Source of the DNA: an uncultured Gammaproteobacteria bacterium
GTDB lineage: Bacteria; Pseudomonadota; Gammaproteobacteria; UBA6429; Thiohalophilaceae
DNA length: 64,000 nucleotides
Assembly (NCBI GenBank): GCA_913064945.1
Contig: CAJYAN010000006.1
Span: forward strand, 167,391-231,390
Direction: 5' to 3'
Made by a program: the position numbers and the translations under genes. This document shows positions 46,977 through 56,239 of the stretch, one piece after another; the stretch's first letter is position 1, and each line of letters starts with the position of its first letter. The notes under the pieces are model-generated. The model saw only the letters and a program-made list of their open reading frames with translations. It ran no database searches and was not told where the DNA came from.

Positions 46977-49542
46977 GGGGGACTATGCCGACGACCAGCA
47001 GGGTCCAGAACCACGCGGCTGCCGGGCCGAATAGCCAGCCACCGGCCAGCAGGGCCAGTAGCGCCGGAGATACCAGACTGCGGCGCAGGTTGTCGATAAT
47101 TTTCCAAAGCGACAGAACAGAGAGCGGGTTCGCTTGTCGCTTCGCCACTGATCCCTTTACTCTACTTACGCCTGCCGAACTGGCTGGTCCGGGCACGCGC
47201 GGTAATAACCAGCCAAGCAATTGCCAGTCGCCACGAATCCAGCGATGGCGACGACTGGCCTCAATGACATAACTCGCCGGGTGTTCTTCGATAAGGTCGA
47301 CATCGGTCACCAGTGCCGAACGGGCATAACCGCTTTCCAGCAAATCGTGACTAAGTATGAGGTTCTCTGGAAAGCGTCCGTCGACGGCCTGACGAAAGGC
47401 ATCGACATCGTAAATCCCCTTGCCGATGAACGAGCCCTCGCCAAAAATATCCTGGTAGACATCCGAGACCTCGCGCGTGTAGGGATCGATGCCCGTCTCT
47501 CCGGCAAACAATTTACTAAAGCGGGATCGGCTGGCACTGGTCAGACTGATCGACGCACGTGGCTGCAGGATCGCGTAGCCTTCTACGACGCGGCCCTTGT
47601 TGGCATCGAATACCGGCCGATTGAGCGGGTGTGCCATATTGCCGATTAGCGTGCGGGCCGCATCACGCGGCAGTTGCGTATCGGTATCCAGGGTAATGAC
47701 ATACTGGATGGTGCCGAGAATGGACAGGTCGCCGACGATGTCCGAGAATGCCGTCTGTGCCTCTCCCCTGAGTCGGGCATTGAACTGTTCCAGCTTGCCG
47801 CGCTTGCGTTCATAACCCATCCATACCTGTTCGCAGGGATTCCATAGCCGGGCTCGATGAAACAGATAGAAGATGCACGGACGGTCGTCGCGGTAAGTCT
47901 CATTGAGTACCTCAATCGCGGCACGCGCGTGGGCGAGCAACACATCATCCTCCGGCAAGGTTTGCTCGGCGGCATCATGGAAATCCGTCAGCAAGGCGAA
48001 GTAAAGATTGGCATCACGATTGCCGAGATAGCGTATCTCCAGAGCTTCGAGCAGATTATCGATATCCGCCAGACTACTGAGCATGGTGGGGACAATCACC
48101 ATCGTGCGATGAATATCGGGGATGCCCTGTGAAAAATCCAGCCGTGGTAGTACCCGCGGGGGTAAGACCAGCGTGACGAACAGATTGACCAGCGGCACCG
48201 CCAGCGCCGAGGCCGCAATAATGCCGGTAACCATAAAATATCCGCTACGCCAATCCGTCGTTGCAAAGCCGCCGAAGGCTAACAGCAGCACGACCCAGGT
48301 TAACAACCCGCTGAGAAACAATATCGGCCCGAGGTAAAGGTGTAAACGAAAACGTTGACACGCCCGAACGACTCGCTTGTTCCACACGGGATGACAGCCA
48401 AGGGCATGCTCCAGACTCTGCCGTCCGTCGTCAATCAGGTAGTATCCGACATGCGCGCGACGATCGTTGCTGTTCGTTTGATCTGCCACCGCCAGCGCCA
48501 GCACAATGGCCTCGCGAGCCACCGCCAACTCACAACACGAACTCGCCTTCGCCACATCTTCAATCACATGCCGGTAGCGATCGCGGCTGGCGAAATCCTG
48601 ACGGGCATACATCCCTGCCGGATCTTCACGCAAGACCTGTTCGACAACACTCAATGACTCGACATAATTCCGCCAGTCCATAATTCCGATAAAGCGTAGA
48701 CTACTAATACTATTGGCAATGGAAATCTGATTGGTAGCCGCCATGCGGTCGGCAGCGGCCGATAACTGCGTCGCCGTGACGCCCTGATCGAGCAGTTGTT
48801 GCTCGACCCAGGTTTGCACGAATGCCAGTGCAGAACCCTGAGCCTGGAGCCGGTCGTAAAATTCCTCAACAAACGCTGCCGTCAGTGGGACATCGGCATT
48901 GGCAAACTCGGCGAGTAAATGGATCAGTTGTCTTGGATCTTTCTCGGCCGTCGCCAACATACGGTCTGCCCAGATAATGGCTGTATTCCGCTCTTCGCGT
49001 CGCAGCGCAATACGCAAGCCAACACGCCGCAGGTTTTCCAGCAGCGCCAGTTGGAGCATGATCGGAAACGCCCACAATTCGCCCAGTTCTAAGGCTTCAA
49101 TACTCTGATAGGCGGCAATAAACGGACTGGTGTTCTGGCTATCGACACGACCATCCATGTGGGAGATTAATTCCAATGCCAGTTCATAGATGCGGGGGAA
49201 ACCAGCCGACAGGCCATTTAGCAGCTGTGGTAACTGCCGACTGTAGCCGTGTGGTAAATGACGGCGTGCCAGGCTGATCTGCTGTTCGATCAGATAGAAA
49301 TTATCCAGCAACCAGGCCTCCGCCGGGGCGACCCGCTGTCCCGAAGTCGCTACCGTGGTCACAAGGTCATAGGCAGCGATCAAAACAGCTTCATTATCCG
49401 CCAGACGAGGTAACAACTTGTCCGGCCCCGGATGCGGGTCAATAGCATGCTGACCGGCCAACGTCACCGCGTGGCGCTTCAATTGCTCGATGCTGAAAAG
49501 CTCCGAGCGCAACAGCGCCGTATCCTGATCGTCACGCGGCAT
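46960..49542 (-). CDS. ndvB: Cyclic beta-1,2-glucan synthase, N-terminal part (frameshifted)
   Basis: About 860 codons. It contains the N-terminal helical region, membrane helices near 400-450, and the GT84 glycosyltransferase domain: TLDTDTQLPRDAARTL (acidic metal-site region) near 615 and RHRWIRGDWQLLGW near 765. It breaks off with PHCPP and a stop 15 bases after the C6 run at 46976-46981. One extra C there would join it to the downstream part and give a normal protein of about 2,900 residues. Start at 49542 (MPRDDQD) is a choice; the frame is open to 49653. The state (pseudogene, sequencing error or recoding) is unresolved. Confidence 0.88.
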   Translation of the reverse strand: MPRDDQDTALLRSELFSIEQLKRHAVTLAGQHAIDPHPGPDKLLPRLADNEAVLIAAYDLVTTVATSGQRVAPAEAWLLDNFYLIEQQISLARRHLPHGYSRQLPQLLNGLSAGFPRIYELALELISHMDGRVDSQNTSPFIAAYQSIEALELGELWAFPIMLQLALLENLRRVGLRIALRREERNTAIIWADRMLATAEKDPRQLIHLLAEFANADVPLTAAFVEEFYDRLQAQGSALAFVQTWVEQQLLDQGVTATQLSAAADRMAATNQISIANSISSLRFIGIMDWRNYVESLSVVEQVLREDPAGMYARQDFASRDRYRHVIEDVAKASSCCELAVAREAIVLALAVADQTNSNDRRAHVGYYLIDDGRQSLEHALGCHPVWNKRVVRACQRFRLHLYLGPILFLSGLLTWVVLLLAFGGFATTDWRSGYFMVTGIIAASALAVPLVNLFVTLVLPPRVLPRLDFSQGIPDIHRTMVIVPTMLSSLADIDNLLEALEIRYLGNRDANLYFALLTDFHDAAEQTLPEDDVLLAHARAAIEVLNETYRDDRPCIFYLFHRARLWNPCEQVWMGYERKRGKLEQFNARLRGEAQTAFSDIVGDLSILGTIQYVITLDTDTQLPRDAARTLIGNMAHPLNRPVFDANKGRVVEGYAILQPRASISLTSASRSRFSKLFAGETGIDPYTREVSDVYQDIFGEGSFIGKGIYDVDAFRQAVDGRFPENLILSHDLLESGYARSALVTDVDLIEEHPASYVIEASRRHRWIRGDWQLLGWLLPRVPGPASSAGVSRVKGSVAKRQANPLSVLSLWKIIDNLRRSLVSPALLALLAGGWLFGPAAAWFWTLLVVGIVPPHCPP

Positions 49543-50526
49543 TTTCCGCGCGCGCGAAGAAAATCCAAATTCCTTGTTTATAGCGCCTTCTCCTTGTCCT
49601 GAATCCGGACGGCCATTAACTCGACACCAACCGCTTGACCGGTGCCTGTGCAAAACGATGCTGATGCACCCTCAGGTCAACGAGCCGTTACCCACCGAAC
49701 ACCCTTTGCTTTCCTGAGTCTAGCAGGTGCATCCATCCCCGTGTCGCACGACTCAATAGACTATCAATAACAGCTGCCCATATATATAGGAGTCATCAGT
49801 AGAATTACCCCTGTGACGATAAGACCGAATTTTGGTTTCACGGGATATGTGCTCCTTTACTAGAGGGAATACGGTAATATCATGTCAGGGCGGCCACGCA
49901 CCGTATTATTCGTCGTCGGGTGGCTGGTAGTGTAACGCCGTTTGCCGCACATAGGACGATTGGATGTTAAACCGTGTGAAGTGGCCGAGAGCCACGACCT
50001 GTCTGCGAACAACTCGTCAAGCGCGAATGGTCATTGACGACCTCCCGGCACAACACTGGTAAAGTATTCCACTAGCAGCCCGTTCGAATCCTCCTTTGAC
50101 GTAATCCGACACTGAAGCTTCCCTACATGGGGCCGCCTGGATCGTCATGGGCTATTACACATGATGTACAAGCAGCAATCTGTACCGGAAAAGAATGGCA
50201 ATGACTCAGCGGCTTTGATGATCAAACCTGGAGCATCACAGGAGAGAAGTGAAAAGCTGGTATCGATGTCATAAAAGTCGATCAGGTCGCCACTTAATAC
50301 CTCTGGCTAAACACCGGATTTGACAAAAACACCACAGCGAAGTTTACAAGGTTATGGCAGTAACCCGCCCCTGCCAGATGGGACGTTACTTACGACAAGC
50401 CCAGACCGAAGGCCACAGAACAATAACAACGGACATCGTCAAACGTCGCTTGACACGCTATGAAATTTTTAATAGATTCATTTGGATTGCGTTTCCGCTA
50501 TACGGCCTGGGAGTAGCGTGTTGACT
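49543..50526. other. Intergenic region with no convincing gene
   Basis: Almost 1 kb between the glucan synthase start and a TPR protein. Only very short open frames are present. A stretch near 50217-50365 reads as fairly protein-like in one plus frame but has two in-frame stops, so it may be a decayed gene. I see no RNA, IS end or tRNA. This marks the change to accessory DNA. Confidence 0.5.
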
Positions 50527-51306
50527 ATGAAAACACATAAATTGTTTCAATTTCTATTCGGGATTTTATTTATCATCGCCGCCTCGGCATCCACCGCCTA
50601 CGCTAATGATGACATTACCAACCAGCTCAACAACTATTCTCTCGCCCTCAAAAAACAACCAAAAAGTGTCTCAACTTTAATTAAACGCGGCGACCTCTAT
50701 TTTAAACTTCATGAATTCGATATGGCTATCTCTGATTATAGTGAAGCCATCAAACTGGACCCGCATGCTGATATGGCGTACTTTGGGCGCGGTTTAGCAT
50801 TGGGTCGCAGTGGCTATATTCACAAGGGCATCCAGGACCTGACTGTTTACATCAAACGACACCCTAAAGACTCTCACGCCTATACTAAACGCGGAGTTCG
50901 ACATTTATGGCTGAAAGAGTTTAGCAAAGCCGAGCAAGATTTATCAAAGGCCATTGCTCTGGATCCCAGGAATGCTGAAGCACATGATGATCTTGGAGTC
51001 ATACTCGCGCGACGTAAAGATTATGCCCAGGCGATAAAAAATTTTACGGCAACCGTCACAATCGATCCAACCTACGCCAAAGGCTGGCATAACCTCTCCA
51101 TGGTGCATTATATCGTTGGCCAGGACATATTGGCCTTAAATGCCATCAATCACTCCTTACATTTAACCCCTGAGGCAAAAAATTCGCTGCTTTTAAAAGC
51201 TAAGATTCTACATGCCCTTGGGCAAACAGAAGAAGCAAAAAAGATAGAGGATGATGCTGACTTTCTTCCTGGTGGTAACTGGTCTGAACGGGTCTCAGTT
51301 CAATAA
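50527..51306 (+). CDS. Exported tetratricopeptide-repeat protein
   Basis: 259 residues: a signal peptide at about 1-26 (hydrophobic FLFGILFIIAASAST, ending TAYA), then five to six TPR units at about 35-240 with the usual W/L/G-Y-A-F-A-P spacing (AISDYSEAIKLDPHADMAYFGRG-like). The start ATG 50527 is taken because it places the signal peptide first; a TTG 15 codons upstream is in frame. TPR proteins act as protein-binding scaffolds; no partner is evident in this isolated position. Confidence 0.75.
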   Translation: MKTHKLFQFLFGILFIIAASASTAYANDDITNQLNNYSLALKKQPKSVSTLIKRGDLYFKLHEFDMAISDYSEAIKLDPHADMAYFGRGLALGRSGYIHKGIQDLTVYIKRHPKDSHAYTKRGVRHLWLKEFSKAEQDLSKAIALDPRNAEAHDDLGVILARRKDYAQAIKNFTATVTIDPTYAKGWHNLSMVHYIVGQDILALNAINHSLHLTPEAKNSLLLKAKILHALGQTEEAKKIEDDADFLPGGNWSERVSVQ

Positions 51307-51698
51307 CGGCAATTAGAATAACGCAAATAGTCTGAAGATTTTCAACTTCTTTTGAAATTTGCCTAACGATGTTACCCACAATGAGCGGCGCTCCTCTATA
51401 CCTCAAGGTAGGCATACGCCAGGATCATGACGTATTCACGCACTGTCCCGCTACATAGCAGTGAGACGTCAACTTAAGCAAAATGCGTCTGGCACCTGCG
51501 TGCACTTTTACAAGCAGAGACCGTAAGGTGCCTGTGGCCCGAATAGAAGACCCAACGACCTGTTACTTTATAAGTACAGGCAAATACGCTAATAGAATCG
51601 AAGACTAATCATGCTGGGTGGTTTATTATCGCCTAAGGTTAAATGGATAAGCGGTTCTAAACGCACATCTCATTCGTAAATGAATATGACATTCAACC
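51307..51698. other. Intergenic region after the TPR gene
   Basis: 392 bases with no gene that I can support. The two flanking genes converge on it. No clear hairpin-T terminator was found. Confidence 0.45.
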
Positions 51699-52316
51699 TC
51701 AGGCGGCTATCGCCCGTTGAACAGCAGGCCGTGCCAATAATCGGTCAGCCCATTTCAACAGATGAGGGAAGCCACCCGCCTCCTCCAGTAGTGCACGTCG
51801 TATACGAACTGGTGGCAGCAATGCAAAATCGGCAACCGAAAGCTCACCTGCCAAATAGTCACTCTCACTTTCCGCAAGATGCGCTTCGACTGTACGCAGA
51901 AGTCCAATAAACTGATTCTCCAAAAACAAACGTCCCTGATCACTCAAATCAGGCACATTCCGATTCATATAAAGAATCTGTGCATTGGCAGGGCCAACAT
52001 CGGCGGCTGCGACCATTAACCATTCCATCATTTTCAATTCAAGTAGTTTAGAAGAGGGGATAAATTTTCCGACTTTATTTGCCAGATAAAGCATAATGAC
52101 TGCAGACTGACTCATTCGTATTGGGCTTCCCTCAGGTCCCTCGGCATCCTCTATCACAGGCACCAGACCAAAGGGGTTAATTTTCAAGAAGTCGGGGGTC
52201 TTCTGCTCGCCATTCATCAAGTTAAGCTTATTGGCTTTATAAGGCAGGCCACATTCCTCCAGCATCATCACTACACGTAAGCTATTGCCTGATTCGGCGT
52301 AGTAGAGTTCAATCAT
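51699..52316 (-). CDS. Glutathione S-transferase family protein
   Basis: 205 residues. An N-terminal thioredoxin-like domain (about 1-80; MIELYYAESGNSLRVVMMLEE, NPFGLVPVIED with the cis-Pro, and MSQSAVIMLYLA as the glutathione gamma-Glu site) and an all-helical C-terminal domain (about 88-200). This is the bacterial GST pattern of the Ure2p-like/beta group. Its start overlaps the stop of the preceding FAD-NAD(P)-binding gene by one base (TAATG), so it belongs to that operon; it may conjugate or reduce a product of the two oxidoreductases (inference). Confidence 0.85.
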   Translation of the reverse strand: MIELYYAESGNSLRVVMMLEECGLPYKANKLNLMNGEQKTPDFLKINPFGLVPVIEDAEGPEGSPIRMSQSAVIMLYLANKVGKFIPSSKLLELKMMEWLMVAAADVGPANAQILYMNRNVPDLSDQGRLFLENQFIGLLRTVEAHLAESESDYLAGELSVADFALLPPVRIRRALLEEAGGFPHLLKWADRLLARPAVQRAIAA

Positions 52317-54190
52317 TAACTTACCCCTTGGGTTATTGTATTGTAGTTGTCACGGGTTTGTTCCCGATAGCACTTGAATAGCGTACTAACCGCCATATCG
52401 GCATCCAGGAATGCACGGAACCGGCTCTTGGGCGACGGCGCATAATACGTGAAATATCGGCTGCCCTCGGTCAATGGCCCCAATACAGAAATATTCACTT
52501 CTGCAGTACCATGTCTATTTAGTGGATGAGCATGTGGATCCACATCGATGCCGGCACCTTTAATACTCTTCTTGCTCGGGCGGATTCGCCCTTCTTCCAG
52601 CAATTGCAATAAAAGTGGTGATTGCGATTTATCGACTGTTGGTGAACCAAGGAACCCAATAACAATGGACTCCACCTTCTTGCTTACTGGCTGTTGCAAC
52701 GAAGTGCTTGAAATATGCCAGCCTGATTCATCGGAACTGTATTGCAGCTCTGGAGACGGGCCAAACGGTACATCAACGATCCCAGCCTTTATCAGAGCTA
52801 ACAGCTCCATACCTCGCTGGATAGGCGGCCCTACAACAACGCGATTGATCATCGGTGCAATGACATTGTTGAAGTCATCACGTGAAGCATGCGTCAAGCC
52901 ATCAAATTCAACGGCAACACGTATGGTATCGCGCAAGACTCTAAGTAATTCAATGGCAGCTTTAAACGGACTTTGTTCTTCACCTTTGATCGATTCCTGG
53001 ACATCTCGATTGAGGAAACTACAAAAAGATTGCTGATATTCCTCTGACGTCGCAAACGTCGGATCTGTCGAACCATACAAGAGGCTTTTTGGATCGAATG
53101 GCCCAAAACGCTTGCGATAGGGTAACAGGCTCTCCTCTAGCCTGCCCTTCCACCAGGCATCCGCCAGTGGCGCGGCAAGCGCTTCGAGTGTGCCACCATC
53201 GGCGAGTTGAATATGCCTGCAGTAGAACAGGATACTCATCTCGGCGAACAGTAGTGGCTGTACATCCCCCCTGAAATCAAGTTTTCCATTTCCTGCCGCA
53301 CGGGCTTTCTTAATGGCATCAATACTGAATATTATCGGACGATATTCGCCACTGGTGTCCAGGCTTGAGCTTGGCCGGCAAAAAAACGGTAACCCGTTAC
53401 GGGAGTAAAGGTGAATACGCGGTTCCAGACCACTTGGCTGATAGTGCAGTTCACCGGGGTGCGCCCCTGGTTTGAAATAACCTCTACGCCCCGTCGTCAA
53501 GGCGGTAATAACATCAATTGCCACCAGTCCGATGCCTGCCACCGCAATTTCCGAGCCGGGTTGAATGGCGGATAACGTTTCGGCTGCAGGATAGGGTTCC
53601 AGGAACCTTGCTAAGGCTTGCTGTGGCTTATTGGCAGTATGCCCGGTCGTCAAGAATACGTGATCGGCGATCACTACCTCACCCTGTGCTGTTGTAATGT
53701 GTTCCGCCCCCAGATGCTGCCTGATGGTCAGGGCCTCGGTGGGATGGTACAGTATCTCGACTCCCGCGATGCGCGTGCTGCTAAGGCTTTGATAGACCCA
53801 TTTCAGATAGCGGCCGAATAGTTTGCGTGGAAGAAAATCATCCGGGCCAATTTCACGCCCTGTACCGGAAAGCTCAATTAGTCCCTTGTCGTCTATTGTA
53901 TAGTTTTCACGCCGTAGCCACTCCATGAAACTTAGCATTGGCGACGGTTTGGTCCCGGAAAAATAGCGACTGCCGAATAAATCGAGTTGACCACAGGCCG
54001 TATTGAGCAGCATGTAGTCGGGTAACTCGACCGGGTGTGCCCCGGCACCGGCCTGATTGGATTCGATGACATGAATCTGAATTTCATCGCCCGGCAACGA
54101 CGATCGAATGGCATCATCCCGCAAATGACGCAGCAGTGTTTCCAGTACACACAGGCCAAAAGGCCCCATGCCAATGATTGCGATGTTCAT
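52316..54190 (-). CDS. FAD/NAD(P)-binding protein (NAD_binding_9-like)
   Basis: 624 residues. The N-terminal dinucleotide-binding motif IAIIGMGPFGLCVLETLL and then the segment PDYMLLNTACGQLDLF are typical of the FAD-NAD(P)-binding family seen with siderophore and secondary-metabolite monooxygenases. A second Rossmann motif is at about 225 (EIAVAGIGLVAIDVITAL). No substrate can be named. It is translationally coupled on both sides: four-base overlap (ATGA) with the DAO gene and a one-base overlap with the GST gene. Confidence 0.75.
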   Translation of the reverse strand: MNIAIIGMGPFGLCVLETLLRHLRDDAIRSSLPGDEIQIHVIESNQAGAGAHPVELPDYMLLNTACGQLDLFGSRYFSGTKPSPMLSFMEWLRRENYTIDDKGLIELSGTGREIGPDDFLPRKLFGRYLKWVYQSLSSTRIAGVEILYHPTEALTIRQHLGAEHITTAQGEVVIADHVFLTTGHTANKPQQALARFLEPYPAAETLSAIQPGSEIAVAGIGLVAIDVITALTTGRRGYFKPGAHPGELHYQPSGLEPRIHLYSRNGLPFFCRPSSSLDTSGEYRPIIFSIDAIKKARAAGNGKLDFRGDVQPLLFAEMSILFYCRHIQLADGGTLEALAAPLADAWWKGRLEESLLPYRKRFGPFDPKSLLYGSTDPTFATSEEYQQSFCSFLNRDVQESIKGEEQSPFKAAIELLRVLRDTIRVAVEFDGLTHASRDDFNNVIAPMINRVVVGPPIQRGMELLALIKAGIVDVPFGPSPELQYSSDESGWHISSTSLQQPVSKKVESIVIGFLGSPTVDKSQSPLLLQLLEEGRIRPSKKSIKGAGIDVDPHAHPLNRHGTAEVNISVLGPLTEGSRYFTYYAPSPKSRFRAFLDADMAVSTLFKCYREQTRDNYNTITQGVS

Positions 54191-56025
54191 ACGTCTGCTT
54201 CGGCGAGTACGGGGGGTGACACTGACTCTGATGCACCAAGGAAATTCGCAAACCGATCCGGGTCGTAAAGCGTATGCATACGATGCTGCTGTCCAGAAAG
54301 CGCTGCCAGAACAGCTTGACCGACACTAGGTGACAGGGCAAAGCCACCCGTGTTGTGGCCACCAGTGACGATCGCCTTGCCACCATTGACACTCGGTGTC
54401 ACCTCAAACAAACCCAGGCCGGTAGGCGTCCAGGGTCGAACGCAAAATCGAATCTTTGTCGCTTGCTCTTGTGCCCTCAAATATTGCTTAGGGAAGTATT
54501 GCTGAGCAGTCTCATGCACGACCGGATGTAGTTCGTTTAGCTGTTCATCGTTGAGCTTCGCTGGATCGAGATTGATAAAACCGTGGCCTGAGCTTACATG
54601 AATTATTGGCTTGCCATGAGTATCCGTGCCACCGATGATATTCGCCCCTTCGGCCGCACCATCCGCCGCGAACCCCTTACGGCAGATTTTTAGAGGCCGA
54701 TCAAGCTTGACTTCGGTGTAGTCTGGGATTGTCAGCCACAGGCCAGCGACACCCGCAATTTTATTTTCACTGCGAAAGCCTGACAGAATCCTGTTTCCGT
54801 ACGCCCCTGGAGAAATCACATAGTGCGCCGAACGAATTATTTCATTGTCGTTGACCTGCAGGCCGCTAATATGCCCTTTCCGGTCACGAAATACTTTAGT
54901 TACCTTAACCTCCCATTCGAATTTCGAACCCCGACTTGTAATATACTTAATCAGTTTCTGGGAGAACTTGTGCACATTGAGGGAAAAACCCACAACGTCA
55001 AGGGCACCTGCGATGTTCCCCGCTTCCAAACCATCACGCAATGACGGGAATTCGTCCCCGAGCGTATCAAGATCAAGCTCGCGAATAATGGAACCAATCT
55101 CTGCCTCTTTTACACGCCCCTGATGGTAAAGCTCAGAGGTTGCATATAGCCTCAACAGGCCGTCCTTGAAGCCAATTTCTTCAAACAACTCTGGTGAGTC
55201 TGCCATCATTTTGCGCCATAGCGGCGCACTTTCCTGGTTGAAGGAGATGATGTCCTGATCGAAGCGCCCTGCCAGCCACAATGGCAGTCGCTGTGTCTCC
55301 TCGAACCAATCACGGGTAATCGCATCATGTTCATTAGGCGAGCGTGTCAGCCAGCCGCCGTCGCCGACACGTCGCGTAAATTGTGTATTCGTCGCGCTGG
55401 TATGTTGATAGCCTTTGAATAGATGCTGCCGCCCCTCATTCAAGGAGAAAACACGCGCATCGCGGCCACCAAATGTGCAACCCTGTCGGCGCCAGTTGTC
55501 ACTCGCTGACGGATCAGACGCCCCTTCGAGAACCGTCACCTTGTAACCAGCATTGACCAAATAATAGGCGGTGATCATATTGACAATACCACCCCCAACC
55601 AAAGTGACACTTTGGTCGCCAGCAACGCTTTTTGGTGTCTCTCGATGCGATGCAGATTCGTCTTGCGCGTGTTGCAGGGATTCCGCGAGCTGCATGGCCT
55701 GAATTTCCGGATGCTCGGTTTCCTTCGTATCAATCCAGTGAAACGAAACGCCAGCGATGCACGGCGGCGTAGCACCAATCACACGACTATCGTTGATGCA
55801 GATAACCGCCAGTGATTGTTCCTGGGGCATATTTGATCGCCAGCGGCGCAAGACTTCGATTGCCGGTATAGTCCGTGCCAGTAACACATTCGAACAAGTC
55901 GTTATCAGGAAAGTGCCCAGCGAATCGTAGTTATCCAGATTACAATCCGGGTTGTACACAACGTTGGCCCCGATGATGAGGCGCTGCAACTCCATAGATA
56001 ACCGGTAAATTATCGATATTTTCAT
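54187..56025 (-). CDS. DAO-type FAD-dependent oxidoreductase with N-terminal extension
   Basis: About 612 residues. Residues 1-140 are an extra region that I do not recognise. The FAD-binding motif VTLVGGGIVNMITAYYLVNA starts near 140 and the rest, to about 590, follows the D-amino-acid-oxidase/glycine-oxidase fold (YVISPGAYGN, RPWTPTGLGLFEV, TGGHNTGGFALSPSVGQAV). It probably oxidises an amine or amino acid; the substrate is unknown. Start 56025 is chosen because AGAGA lies at the right distance. First gene of a three-gene coupled operon (DAO, FAD-NAD(P)-binding, GST). Confidence 0.75.
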   Translation of the reverse strand: MKISIIYRLSMELQRLIIGANVVYNPDCNLDNYDSLGTFLITTCSNVLLARTIPAIEVLRRWRSNMPQEQSLAVICINDSRVIGATPPCIAGVSFHWIDTKETEHPEIQAMQLAESLQHAQDESASHRETPKSVAGDQSVTLVGGGIVNMITAYYLVNAGYKVTVLEGASDPSASDNWRRQGCTFGGRDARVFSLNEGRQHLFKGYQHTSATNTQFTRRVGDGGWLTRSPNEHDAITRDWFEETQRLPLWLAGRFDQDIISFNQESAPLWRKMMADSPELFEEIGFKDGLLRLYATSELYHQGRVKEAEIGSIIRELDLDTLGDEFPSLRDGLEAGNIAGALDVVGFSLNVHKFSQKLIKYITSRGSKFEWEVKVTKVFRDRKGHISGLQVNDNEIIRSAHYVISPGAYGNRILSGFRSENKIAGVAGLWLTIPDYTEVKLDRPLKICRKGFAADGAAEGANIIGGTDTHGKPIIHVSSGHGFINLDPAKLNDEQLNELHPVVHETAQQYFPKQYLRAQEQATKIRFCVRPWTPTGLGLFEVTPSVNGGKAIVTGGHNTGGFALSPSVGQAVLAALSGQQHRMHTLYDPDRFANFLGASESVSPPVLAEADV

Positions 56026-56239
56026 ATTGTATAATCTCTGTAGTGGCATTCAGCTTAGTCTTGCCAAGGCGATCGGCGAACGAGATATTGGCGGGCAGAA
56101 GGGTTCGACAAAGTATGGTCTATCACCACACTTCCGTTGTCTTCCTCAAAAATCCAATACGGAGATACGCGAATCCCGTTGCGCAGTCGCTCCTGTTCCT
56201 AAGCTGCTCACTTAGAAACAGGGGCTTGCACGTTATTAA

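Noticed and set aside
46976..47107. ATG at 47107 as the start of a separate 2083-residue gene
   Set aside because: The first 40 or so residues have no family similarity and overlap the well-matching end of the upstream frame; true homology in this frame begins only at the C6 run.
50217..50365. Protein-like stretch in the region before the TPR gene
   Set aside because: One plus frame reads smoothly for about 49 codons but has two in-frame stops and no family that I can recognise; too weak for a pseudogene call.
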